A stretch of 64,000 nucleotides of DNA from Chamaecyparis obtusa. Lineage: Eukaryota > Streptophyta > Pinopsida > Cupressales > Cupressaceae. The stretch lies in the NCBI GenBank assembly GCA_027943335.1, contig BSBK01000963.1, forward strand, positions 2,527,001 through 2,591,000, in the 5' to 3' direction. The notes beneath the pieces were generated by a model. It did not search any database, had not been told where the DNA came from, and was given only the letters and a program-made list of their open reading frames with translations. A program made the translations under genes and the position numbers. Below are positions 47,652 through 58,200 of the stretch, in pieces. The number at the start of each line of letters is the position of its first letter. Position 1 is the first letter of the stretch.

Positions 47652-48521
47652 GACCTTGACTGTCCCCTTAAACAGTGACCCTTCAAAACTGGGTTATCAT
47701 GCAATCAGTGAGTGATCCTTCATTCTCTTGGTCTGCCCTGCATCTAAACATATTGGAAATACATAATACAATGATAACAAGCCTTTCACAATCCCCCTTC
47801 CCTCAAGGAACACTATCAACATGCAGACCTTGATTGTCCCCTCAACCAGTGACCCTTCAAAACTGGGTTATCATGCAATCAGTGAGTGATCCTTTATTCT
47901 CCTGGTCTGCCATGCATCCAAACATATTGGAAATACACAATACAATGATAAAAAGTCTTTCACAATCCCCCTTCCCTTAAGGAACACTATCAACATCTAG
48001 ACCTTGACTGTCTCCTTAACCAGTGACCCTTCAAAATTGGGTTATCATGCAATCAGTGAGTGATCCTTCATTCTCCTGGTCAGCCCTACATCCAAACATA
48101 TTGGAAATACACAATATAATGATAAAAATTATTTCACAATCCCCCTTCCCTCAAGGAACACTATCAACATCCAAACCTTGACTGTCCCCTCAACCATTGA
48201 CCCTTCAAAACTGGGTTATCATGCAATCAGTGAGTGATCCTTCATTCTCCTGTTCTGCCCTGCATCCAAACATATTAGAAATACAAAATACAATGATAAA
48301 AAGTCTTTTACAATCCCCCTTCCCTCAACTAACACTATCAACATTCAGACCTTGACTATCCCCTCAACCAGCGACCCTTCAAAATCAGGTTATCATGCAA
48401 TAAGTGAGTGATCCTTCATTCTCCTAGTTTGCCCTACATCCAAACATATTAGAAATGCACAATACAATGATAACAAGTCTTTCACAATCCCCCTTCCCTC
48501 AAGGAACACTATCAACAAGTG
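47652..48521. repeat. Tandem repeat, 5 units of exactly 174 bp
   Basis: The word accttga(c/t)tgtc starts units at 47652, 47826, 48000, 48174 and 48348, always 174 bp apart. Each unit carries gggttatcatgcaatcagtg (unit 5 has two changes) and ccccctt(c)cct. Units differ by a few percent. There is no open frame through the array despite the period being a multiple of 3. Confidence 0.95.
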
Positions 48522-48524
48522 ATC

Positions 48525-48704
48525 CTTCTTCTTATCATCCATATCCAATGTTTCATTGAAGTCACGACCAAGAATGAAGGTCACCTTACCCATACCATTC
48601 ATGGATTCTGAAATGTTGTTCCAAACTCCTGAAAATTTTTCTGTTGCTTCTTGTTGCCTCTCCCTAATTAAGACCCCCCTCATCCTCAACATGGTCTTCA
48701 TCAC
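48525..48704 (-). pseudogene. LINE endonuclease fragment
   Basis: It reads RGVLIRERQQEATEKFSGVW and then KVTFILGRDFNETLDMDD. This matches the middle of the L1-type apurinic endonuclease, where ..GGDFN(E/A).... is the catalytic Asp-Phe-Asn motif. Here the second Gly is Arg. It is cut at the left by the 174-bp repeat array. Confidence 0.6.
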
Positions 48705-48877
48705 CTATAGTCTCAATTTCATAGATAAGGGACATGTAAATATCTTTAAATACTTCTTCTACCACAATGCCCTCCTGCCCCATCTTCTTGATCTTCCTGG
48801 CTAAAGTGGATGAATCCACACATAATAACCGAAAATGAAGGGTTTTGTATCATTTAATGAATCTCAGTCACTAGTAA

Positions 48878-49570
48878 CACATGGACAGTTAAACTAGTAG
48901 TCTCCAAAGCATTCAATAAGTGAATATGAATGTTTGAAAACTTTCCTCTCAACTTCCCCAACCACTCCTAATCGGTTAGAGGGATATTTCTAGAATCTCC
49001 ACTATTCCTATCCTTACCAACAATTCTTAAACATACTTTATCTGATATGATAATAACATGCTAAACTAAACCAATGGCATGTTCTTTGTGTGGTACAAGG
49101 AATATTTGGCTATCAAATCTTCCTTCGTGCAAGTTGAGTCTGAGAGAAGGTATGTGATTTCTTCATCTTTGATTGGTATCTTTAATGGGCAACATCTTTC
49201 GAGCCTCTGGCATCATATTCGACTACAAATTTCAAATGCATTGCATTTTATTTGATCATGAATGCTCACTGAAATGACCACACTCTATAGGTGTCGTGCC
49301 CTAGCCCATGCTTTATCTCCATTATTTGATGTTATTGGTGCTTGTGCTCAAGGATATCGATTCACTATTTTGAAATGTTTGGATTCACGTTTGTTGATAT
49401 TACAATTCATCATATCAGATAAAGTATGTTTAAGAAGTTTTAGTGTCTAAACACTCAACTAATCCCTCTAACTGATTAGGAGTGGTTGGGGAAGTTGAGA
49501 GGAAATTTTTCAAACATTCATATTCACTTATTAAATGCTTTGGAGACTACTAGTTTGACTGTCCATGCAT
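48878..49570. repeat. Foldback pair, arms about 175 bp
   Basis: 48878-49055 is the reverse complement of 49398-49570, with shared words aacttccccaaccactccta and atactttatctgat. The spacer of about 340 bp contains the copy of the 46876 repeat. A direct copy of the right arm lies at about 50400-50640. Confidence 0.75.
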
Positions 49571-51542
49571 TAATGTTTAGAAGAGAACAATAAAGTATTT
49601 AAAGACATTCTTACATGTTTGGAGAGGTTTGAGAGGCACTTTTCATGATTGTACCCTCACAAACAATGACATAGATGGTTTTACTAAGTTTCCTTTCTTA
49701 TTTTGAGGTTTCCTTTCTCTGTCGCAGGGGTACAGTTAGAGGGTTCATTGACAAAATGATCCTTTGAATGGTTACTATAAATATGAATGATTTGATATAG
49801 AATATTTCTCATTTTACTTGAAGTTTGGAATAGCTTGTGCAAGGGTGAAAGTACTTTTGATCATTTTGGTCGTGACTGTTCCTCTACATAGTCAAGAAAT
49901 GTAACTGTCTAATGATTATATGTAATGTTGAATGGATTAAATGCTTTATTCTTGGTATAAGTGAATGGAAGGAATAGTGTTGGTTTTAGGTTTCATTTAT
50001 TATTGAATTCAATGGTTTCCAATATGTGTTGAGGAGTTTGCTCCTTGTTTAATGTTAACTGTTCCTGCACAATCCACTCATACAATAGTGAAATGCTATG
50101 TGATTGACAATTTCATACAACTGGTCCTTTGGCGTGTATTAAACAGAATATAATTTTTAGCATATTATTATCATTCTATTTCTTTGTTGTAAACATGCCA
50201 TTGGTTTAGTTTTGTAAAAAAAAAATTGTGTTAATTTTTTTTTTCTATTTTTTCCATTTGATAACCACAGTCAACATTTCAAAATAGTGAATAACATCAA
50301 ATAATGGAGATAAAGCATGGGCTAGGGCACGACAATAGTAGATTAAAAGAAATAGAATGATAATAATATGCTGAAAATTCTATTCTGTTTAATACATGCC
50401 AAAGGACTAGTCCCAACAATTCTTAAACATACTTTATTTTGTTTAAGAATTGTTGGGAGTAGTTTTCAAACATTCATATTCACTTATTGAAGGCTTTGGA
50501 GACTAGTGGTTTGACTTATTCACTTATTCACTTATTAAAATGTAGTTTTGATTTGGTTAATGTTTAGAAGAGATCAATAAAGTATTTAAAGACAATCTTA
50601 CATGTTTGGAGAGGTTTGAGAGGCACTTATCATGACTGTTTAGACCATTAGTATACCAATATATGACTATCCAAATCATAAAAATGCCTCGCCCTTAGGG
50701 CCAAACTCTCACTGTTGCTCCCTAGCTATCAATTCCCTTAAGGAACACATTGTTCTAGTCAATGTTCTCTTTACTTTCTTAAATATTTGCAAGTCAAGAA
50801 CATTAGAGTTGTATAATACATTGTTAGTATCCTCTTTCCATGGGTCCTAGGCCTTTGGATCCATGGAAAGGAAATAGATTACAAAATACTCTTCAAAACA
50901 AAGGAAAAACTTAGCAAATTCAGTCTAACTCGTTGTAGATGAAGGAACAGTCATGCTAATAGTTCCTCTAAGTCTTCCAAAACATTTATTGAACTCCCCT
51001 AAAGTCCTATTGGATCCCCAAATTTCTTAATCCAATCAACTTACATCAGGATCATGAGAAACTTCAAAGGATTAAAAACATTACTTGGAATAGTCACCGG
51101 TTTTATCAGTCAAAACGTAAGGAACATAATTTTAAAGTGCTCATAATACATTCAATGATGAAATGAATGCTTGGAGATTGCTTACTATTCCATCCTTGAA
51201 TTTAGAAACCAAAACAATAAGTAAAGAAGCCTTTCAACAATGCATAACACAATGGACTTGCAGATTTAAACTTCTATTTTTATTGAATCTCTGTTCCTAT
51301 CGTACACTCCAGGATTAAGTCTATCATACAATGACTTCCAAAGGTTACATATAACTCCATCACAAATTCCCCAACCATGAAGAACATAGGTGAAGAACTT
51401 GATGGTTTCATGTTTTAATCTTTAAGAACTTGATCAAGAACATAGGTTTTAATGAAATATCAATTTGATTTGCAAAGTTTGTGTTCTTTACAAATTTGAA
51501 AGGCTCTAATACTTACTAGGGCAGATGTGGATGTGCAACCTT
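49571..51542. other. Non-coding, repeat-rich stretch inside the CACTA element
   Basis: Contains an imperfect palindrome around 50140-50400 (gtattaaacagaatataatt against its reverse complement) and poly-T near 50217-50260. No gene. Confidence 0.5.
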
Positions 51543-52178
51543 ATGCTTTTACTACTAAGTCTCTATTTATTGGGCATACTAATTATAAGTACTTGACATA
51601 TATCACAAATGTTGCTAATTAAGGTTGGCCGGATGATTACGCCTATCTTGAAAAAAGACCGTCAAATCATTATGCTTTCAAATCAATTACCTATCCATGT
51701 ATCCCTTGCGTGAAAGAGAAGCCAAACACATAAAGAACATGCATATAAAAATGGCAGCTAAAAAACTTAAATGGAATACACCAAGAAGTATCAAATGATG
51801 AATGCTCAATTGTTGTAATGGCAAAGCATCATAACTGCCCATTTCTAGAACTTGATTTTCTAGTCTAAATGATTTTTCTATAGTTGTAATGATTTTTCTA
51901 GAACTTGATTTTGTAGTCTTAATGATTTTTCTATAGTCCTAATTATTTTTCTATAGTCTTAATGATTTTTCTTGCATCCTAATGTTTGTTGCTCTTGATA
52001 AATTAGGCCTTGAATTTGAATTTTTGTTCACTATTTTATTTTAGCTTGATATTTCATTCATTTTTCATATACATAGAGACTACACATGCTAATAAAAAAA
52101 TGAGCTATTTGATTATTCACTATTCATGATTGTAAATGGTCAATATTTCTGATGGTACTCCTTGGTGTATTCCATTTA
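51543..52178. repeat. Long inverted repeat, right arm (partner 40540-41404)
   Basis: It is the reverse complement of the left arm, with matches such as tttactactaagtct, gtcaaatcattatgctttca and aatggaatacaccaagaagt. It contains a local run of tctatagtc..aatgatttt words (51890-51975). Confidence 0.85.
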
Positions 52179-52478
52179 AAAATAATCATATTTCTATGAC
52201 TATGATAAATATCCCTCTATGGGCCTATGAACTGTGGGCTTAGTTCCATGTTTTCTTTCATTCTTGCATTTGAAATGTTAAATATTGGCTGCATACAGAG
52301 GTATTGTGTGTATCATTGTTGGTGATTATTTAATTGCAATATTTTCTTTTTTATTTATTTTCTTGTTGTTTCTTTTCCATTTCTACAATATGGACATGTA
52401 CTTTGCTTTGAGCACTGTGCTTTATGTTGTGGGCTACAAGGCAGAGCCATTAGGCCTCTGTGACAGTTTGAAGCTATT

Positions 52479-53015
52479 TACCCTATTGATACCCTTGGTA
52501 TTTTGGACCACCCCTTGGAGGACAGGAACACCATAGAGATGCTCAATATTATTACCTTGGCTCATTTGAAGGTGGTTGTTTTGTTTTTCCTTGATGTTTC
52601 AAGGTCCTGTGGTTATATTATTGCGCAATAGGCAACTCTATTTCACAGCATAAAACCTCTTTTTGCCAATAAGCCTCTTATCGTAGTTTGTAATAAGATT
52701 GATTTGCAACCACTAGAGACTACTCTACAAGCTTGAAGAAGCAATATATTTTGGCAAATGAAGAGTGGAAAGAAGATGATATTCCTGAGATCATGGATGG
52801 ACACAATGTTGCAAACTTTATTGATCCAGATATCTTGCAGAGGCTTGAAGAACTGGAGAGGGAAGAAGGGCTTAGGATGGCAGTTGAGGGTGATGAGGAT
52901 GATGAGATGGGGGAAGTGGAGTTGAATCCTGATGAAAAGGAAGCTATGGCTTCAATTAGGAAGAAAAAGAAGATTCTTATCATCAAACACAGATTGAAAA
53001 AGTGTACTGCTAGCA
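52479..53015 (+). pseudogene. NOG1-like nucleolar GTPase, processed and internally deleted
   Basis: Part 1 (52479-52733) reads [20 protein letters not shown], then LDVSRSCGY and PLIVVCNKIDLQPLE. These are GTPase motifs G3 (D-T-x-G, here with Leu for Pro) and G4 (NKxD), with the NOG-specific 'ILD.PLEDRN'. Part 2 starts one frame over at 52733: KKQYILANEEWKEDDIPEI, then MDGHNVANFIDPDILQRLEE and RKKKKILIIKHRLKK. This matches the C-terminal region of eukaryotic NOG1, which acts in 60S ribosome biogenesis. The two parts abut, so roughly 150-200 residues between them are missing. There is no intron and there is one nonsense codon (after IIAQ). G1 and the N-terminus are absent. Confidence 0.85.
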
Positions 53016-53156
53016 TGGGAAGACATATTTCTAGCCTAGGCTTGGATCTTTCAACATATTTTTCTTGGGAAGCTAATTGCTCATATGTCATCTACTTCAT
53101 TGTTATGAAGCTAATTACCATAGGATCCAGGCCCAGGCTAGAAAGGTGTCTTCCCA
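53016..53156. repeat. Short inverted repeat at the 3' edge of the NOG1 fragment
   Basis: 53016-53048 (tgggaagacatatttctagc...) pairs with 53122-53156. The NOG1 homology ends exactly where this repeat starts. Confidence 0.75.
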
Positions 53157-53212
53157 AACACATAAAAAACATGCACATAAACACGATAGCTGAGAAACAT
53201 AAATGTATATAT

Positions 53213-53428
53213 CACAACAGCTGAGAAACATAAATGTAGGCATCACCGTCACAAGTTTTTGGAGACAACATAATTGAGTGGTATACTCAGATGATGCAAA
53301 GCAACTAGTACTCCTCCGAAACCAAAGGAGTAGTGGTTTCTTTGCATCATCTAAGTATACCACTCAATTATGTTGTCTCCAAAAACTTGTGACGATGATG
53401 TCTACATTTATGTTTCTCAGCTGTTGTG
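53213..53428. repeat. Hairpin, arms about 95 bp (same family as 38015-38278)
   Basis: cacaacagctgagaaacata at 53213 pairs with its reverse complement ending at 53428. The spacer holds ggtttc/gaaacc complementary words. Confidence 0.85.
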
Positions 53429-53628
53429 TCCCAGGACCCCTTATGACCCTTTACGACCCCTAAGAATACACATCTTAGAGGTCTTAAAATGTCGTAAAGG
53501 GTCATAAGAGGCTCCTAGGAGGGGCCAGATGAGCTTCCACCTTCACGTGGTTGGCCTTGTTAAGTAGAGAATGTTAAACTATTCTCAAAACAAAGAGAAG
53601 CTCAATAATTTAAGGTCTCAGTCCACGG
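53429..53628. repeat. Foldback unit, right copy
   Basis: Reverse complement of the outer part of 37801-38010. It ends with gctcaataatttaaggtctc and cagtccacgg. Confidence 0.8.
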
Positions 53629-54128
53629 AGATGGTGAAAAATGACAGGAATCAATGATGGAGAGTTTTTAGATACTGAGAAGATGTATATGTAGTGGAGG
53701 CTAGAAGGGATTTTTGTGGAGATTTTCTAGATGTGGAGATTTGCTAGAGAGAGTTTCCAAATTAAGTACCAGTGTAGAGATGATGATTTAGTACTACATT
53801 TATAAAACCTTCACAAATATCCCTTTTTTTGCTTCCACTCATACCTCTTCTCAGAATATAGAAACTTTAGATATTGTTTCTCATCCATGCATGAAATGTG
53901 CTAGTGATCGTATAAAATTACTTTTGTGACATTGGGATCAATTATGAGAAGGTAAACAACAAGATAATTTTATTGTATCTTTCATTTCTTTTATCCATTC
54001 ATATTTTTTGCCTTCTCTTATATTGGATACTATGCAGTGTACATAAAGGCAAGGTGGTGATTATTCTCAATGATCGACAGGTATAAGTCTTCTAGCCCTT
54101 ACCTAGTAGCTAGGACTAAAGATAGCAG

Positions 54129-54582
54129 AGCTCAAGAGACCAACATAGTTGGTCTCAGTCCTTGGTCCATATACCAACAAAACATTTTACATTTCGTTAG
54201 CTCATCAAATGCAGTGATTTGAAAGAATTTAATGGATGATATTTTCATGTATAATGTACATTAATTTAGTTTGATGTTGAACAAATTTATCTACTTCATG
54301 CACTTGTAGACATCAAGCACAACCATAAAGAAGCATCCCCTCCCGTGGCTTGAGTAATGTAGGTCATGGGAGGAGATGCTTCTTTATCGCTGTGTTTGAT
54401 GTCTACAAGTGCACGGAGTCAATAAATTCATGCAATGTCAACTAAAATAATATACATTATACATGAAAATATCATCCATTAAATTCTTTCAAATGCCCTC
54501 ATTTGATGAGCTAACAAAATGTAAAATGTTTTGTCAGTAGATGGACCAAAGACGGAGACCAACTATGATGGTCTCTTGAGCT
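54129..54582. repeat. Palindrome, arms about 218 bp
   Basis: 54129-54347 is the reverse complement of 54365-54582, with a short loop (about 54348-54364). The arm starts gctcaagagaccaacatagt and ends with aagaagcatcccctccc. A few substitutions separate the arms. Confidence 0.9.
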
Positions 54583-55023
54583 TTTTTTTCTTTACTATGC
54601 TAATCCGTCACTTTTTTGACATATAGTACATCATTTTTGACAAACGTGCCATACATCTGACAGATTGTCCTATCGGTAGTATATTACAGACCGTTAGATA
54701 TCCGACAATGTCCGATAGATATGTGTGATAGGACTGCTATACCTCCAACGAACTGTCCTATCGGAATATATTGCATATCTGTCACCTTTCCGACTGATCA
54801 AACATCATAAAAATAAGCTTTTGATGCATCGGTCCCATAGTAAAATTGCTATTTATGTGCCCAATTCTGACGATTAATGCTGTTGGAATACCGACGGTTA
54901 TCACTTCCATTGCCATTTGCAATGCAAAAATACTGACGGATACATGTGTTGAAATTCTGACAAATAGGTGTTGCAAATCTGACACATGGCCATTAGAATT
55001 TGGCCTCAAATGTACTACTGAGT

Positions 55024-55615
55024 AACTCAGTATAAATAGGTAATTTTGCTTCCTTACCATACACCAACATGTAAGGTGAATTCCCAATCACCTTCTTAGG
55101 GGTAATTCTATATGTCCAAAGGGTGGTCTTCAACTTAGCATGCTAATCCCTCTGATTACCTTGAAGTGTCCTTTTGATAATGTTAATCAGATTCTTATTA
55201 GTGGACTCTACAAGTACATTGTCCCAAGGATAATAGTTTGAGCTTGCATTCAAGTAAATCTCTTGCCCAATGAACGACTTTCAAACCAAAAAATGCTAGG
55301 GCATTATCAGAAATTATAGAGTCTGGGACTCCAAATCTACAAATAATATATTCATAAAAATTTAGCACTGTTGTTTCTTAGCTTCCTTTAGAGGAAAATC
55401 TTATGTCCATTGTGTAAAATAGTCTATTTCTGTGATAATACATCAATGGCTTGCACTTGAAGGTGGATTGATTTCCCCTATGAAGTCAATTCCCCACTTA
55501 ATAAATGGTTTCTCTACTTGAATTAGTTGCAATGGCAAGGCAACAAGCTTTTCTTTGCCTAAAAATAAGGCATATTTGGCACATTTCCTAAAATATGTAT
55601 GTGTATCCTTAAAAA
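55024..55615 (-). pseudogene. Ty3/gypsy integrase, zinc-finger edge and catalytic core
   Basis: Read from 55615 leftwards it gives FRKCAKYALFLGKEKLVALP, then KWGIDFIGEINPPSS, then EIDYFTQW, an (L/F)VESTNKNLINIIKR stretch and VYGKEAKLPIYTE. The WGIDFIG..NPPS block with its catalytic Asp and the downstream VES.N..L..II.R helix carrying the catalytic Glu are standard for plant gypsy integrases. Several stops and shifts are present. It joins the C-terminal part at 36507-36862 across the CACTA insertion. Its N-terminus is cut by the LINE at 55616. Confidence 0.85.
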
Positions 55616-55618
55616 ATT

Positions 55619-56851
55619 GTGGATTGGATTCAAAACTTTGACCTTGAAAAAGAATTAATCAAGGAAATTTCGGTTTGGATTTCTCTACCAAATCTTCTGC
55701 ATGAGTATTGGGGTTTTGAGACGTTAAGGACTTTAGGTAATCATTTGGGATCTTTTGTTAGGGCAGATGAATTTGTGATCAAAAGAAACCTATCTACATG
55801 CCTGAAGATATTGATATTATGGCAAGCCACCTATCCTTTACTAAAGGTGATGGAGATTCACTCGGCCTCTAGTGTTTGGAAGCAAAGTCTAGTCTGGGAA
55901 TATGGTGTGGAAGGGCTTGTAGGATCAATGCTTAATGATGTTGGTGGTGTCCCTAAGTTAGATGTTGAGCTTGAAGTGGAGTGTCAAATCATCATAGATA
56001 AAATCATTTGGCTATCTGAAAGTGGCCAAGGAGGTTGGGAGGTGGATGATGACCTAATCAAGTGTCTATATGAGGAGGATGTGGAGAAACAAAGATTTGC
56101 CCAGGATCAGGGGTCCAGTAGGTGTGAGGAAATGGACAAGATGTTTAATATGAGCTGGGTGGAATCTTCAAATGTCAGCCTTATCTCTCCTCTGGGGCTA
56201 ATTTAGAATCATGACACACCCCAACATGGTGTAGGTTTGGTTGTTTCCCCTTCTTCTATACAGAATGGTGGCTTTTCTTCTGAGATTGGTTTGGATCTTA
56301 TTCATTTTAGTTAGAGTTATGGGGTTTCTTTGAATGATTCCCATGTAAAACACCCATATTCTATGAGCCCTCGTCAAGCTCAGGAGGTCATCATGCAAAA
56401 TCTGGGCCTTAATGAACGTATTTTAGTTTCTGTCTTAAAGGGCCTTAAGGAAGTTGATATGGGGATTGGGGATTTTAAACACAGTGCTTTCTATGAGATA
56501 GAAAACCAAATGGATGGAGATTTGTGTAAGGGTTCAGAGTTGTGTTATGGAGGGGGGATAGGAGTTGAAGATTCTTTCTATAAAGATATTTAGATATCTC
56601 TTATCAGAAATCTGAACGACCCGCTTGATTCAATTAAGGATAACAGTGGGGCTATTTTAAGTTTGGGAAAGGAGGAGGGTTCAAAATTTGAGGAGGAAGA
56701 GGATGACAAAGTCCTTGGCCTTTTGGAGACTTCTAATATCTTGGAAATTAGAACTATTGATCAGGTTCCTACTCAAAAAGTTAAACCAACTTCAGGGGAA
56801 AAAAAGGAGAGGAAGGAAGTCTTGCAGGGTAAGGTTGGCCCTGGTTGGTAA
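55619..56851 (+). pseudogene. LINE ORF1 (DUF4283-like), 5'-truncated
   Basis: It opens with WIQNFDLEKE, then VWISLPNLLHEYWGFETLR and LGNHLGSFVRADE. This is the (V)W(V/I).LP.LP.EYW....L..IGN.LG.F...D block of plant LINE ORF1 RNA-binding proteins. The rest is an acidic, poorly conserved tail that runs to 56851 with stops at 56204-56206, about 56312 and 56591-56593. I see no clear CCHC zinc knuckle. ORF1 is an RNA chaperone in this family; this copy is dead. Confidence 0.75.
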
Positions 56852-56911
56852 TGCAGCAAACCAGTGAAAATTACTGAAATCAGGGATGGGTTTTGCCCCT
56901 CCCGAAGAGCC

Positions 56912-57935
56912 ATGAAACTCTTATCTTGGAATGTTAGAGGCTGCAATGCCTCTGGCAAAGTTCAAATGATCAAAAGATGTTTGATCAGATGAAGCTGGAT
57001 GTTGTTTTTCTTGAAGAAACTAAGCTTAGTGGTGCAGAGATTGTTAGCTTTGAGAGAAAGTTTTCTTGGTGGAAAGGTCTTTTTTCTTAAGCGGATGGGG
57101 CTTCAGGTGGTTTATTTGTGCTGTGGAATTATTCTACAGTTGAGGTAGATCTTATAGAATTGGATAAGTCTTGGGTTTGGGTGCGGATGCATGCTAAACA
57201 TATGGGGGAGTGTTTTCAGGCTGTGAATGTTTATGGTCCTAACAATTCAAATCATAAAAAGGTGCTATGGCAAAGGTTATCTAAAATGATGTTGTGTAAA
57301 CCCAATGATTTCTTTCTTTTGGGGGGAGATTTTAACACTATTTTAGATCCTTTTGAAGTGGATGGGGCTTCAAGTGGTTTATGTGTGTTGTGGAATTGTT
57401 CTACAGTTGAGGTAGATCTTATAGAAATGGATAAGTCTTGGGTTTTGGTGTGAATGCATGCTAAACAGATGGGGGAGTGTTTTCAGGCTGTGAATGTTTA
57501 TGGTCCTAACAATTTGAATCATAAAAAGGTGCTATGGCAAAGGTTATCTGAAATGATGTTGAGTAAACCCAATGATTTCTTTCTTTTGGGGGGAGATTTT
57601 AACGCTATTTTAGATCCTTCTAAGAAAAAAGGTGGGAGAGGCTGGGCTGGACAAAGTCAAAGAGACTTTTATGATTTTGTGAATAGTAATGGCCTGGTCA
57701 ATGTGAGATTTAAGAATGGTGTCTTCACATAGACCAACTAGCGTAGTGGTTTCCTAAATATCTCTGAGAAACTTGATTGGTTTCTTTTGGCAGGGGATTG
57801 TACAGCAACCAATTGGACGTCTAATGCGGAAATTCTTCCATTTTCTGGGTCTGACCACTACCCTATTTGTATTAGGTTCTTGGATGACAAAGTGCTAGAT
57901 AGAGCCCCTTCCAAATTTGAAGTTATGTGGTTGTG
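56912..57935 (+). pseudogene. LINE ORF2 endonuclease domain with internal duplication
   Basis: The domain starts MKLLSWNVRGCNASGK at 56912 (the N-terminal Asn motif). A +1 frame change comes near 56990, then VVFLEETKLSG (catalytic Glu), a stop near 57089, and VNVYGPNN. LLGGDFN appears twice because 267 bp are duplicated in frame (57093-57359 and 57360-57626). The C-terminal SGSDHYPI (catalytic Asp-His) is present near 57850. The second unit has its own stop at 57451-57453. The apurinic endonuclease nicks target DNA to start reverse transcription. Confidence 0.85.
57093..57626 (+). repeat. In-frame 267-bp tandem duplication in the endonuclease
   Basis: ggatgggg at 57093 and at 57360 start the two units. 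They share nearly all bases up to the gattttaac(a/g)ctattttagatcc words at their ends. The period of 267 is 89 codons. Confidence 0.92.
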
Positions 57936-58200
57936 ACATTGTGATTTTCATGCAAATGTGCATGCTTGGTGGCATTTAGCTCCTAGGAGACGAGGTAATA
58001 AAGCTTTTGTGTTTTTCAAGAAATTGCAATTTTTGAAAGAACAACTCAAAATTTGGAATAGGGAAGTCTTTAAGAATATTTTTGTTGAAAAGGTTAGCAT
58101 AGAAAAAGAGCTGGCAACTTTACATGAAAAAGTGATAGTAAATGGTATGGGTGAAGTTGATTTCATAGCAGAATCCAAGTTGAATTAGCTATATAGTGAG

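Larger units (their letters stand above)
36866..55020. mobile_element. CACTA-type DNA transposon, 18,155 bp, non-autonomous composite
   Basis: The left end begins CACTACTACATTTGGGG; the right end, reverse complemented, begins CAGTAGTACATTTGAGG. Both ends go on with GCCAAATT (left GGGGCCAAATT, right GAGGCCAAATT). The element is flanked by AGT on both sides (36863-36865 and 55021-55023), the 3-bp target duplication of CACTA elements. Subterminal regions carry many short words such as cgacag, ccgacgg and gtcgg (36890-37300 and 54600-54990). The flanking gypsy integrase gene is interrupted exactly here, which proves that both ends belong to one insertion. I see no TNP2 or TNPA-like transposase inside. 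The interior is filled with captured or nested sequences listed separately. Confidence 0.85.

Noticed and set aside
47652..48521. Regular repeats resembling a CRISPR array
   Set aside because: The 174-bp units are repeats along their whole length with no unique spacers; this is a eukaryotic tandem repeat.
53016..53224. Extension of the NOG1 frame to 163 codons
   Set aside because: Similarity to NOG1 ends near 53015; the rest is translated foldback repeat.
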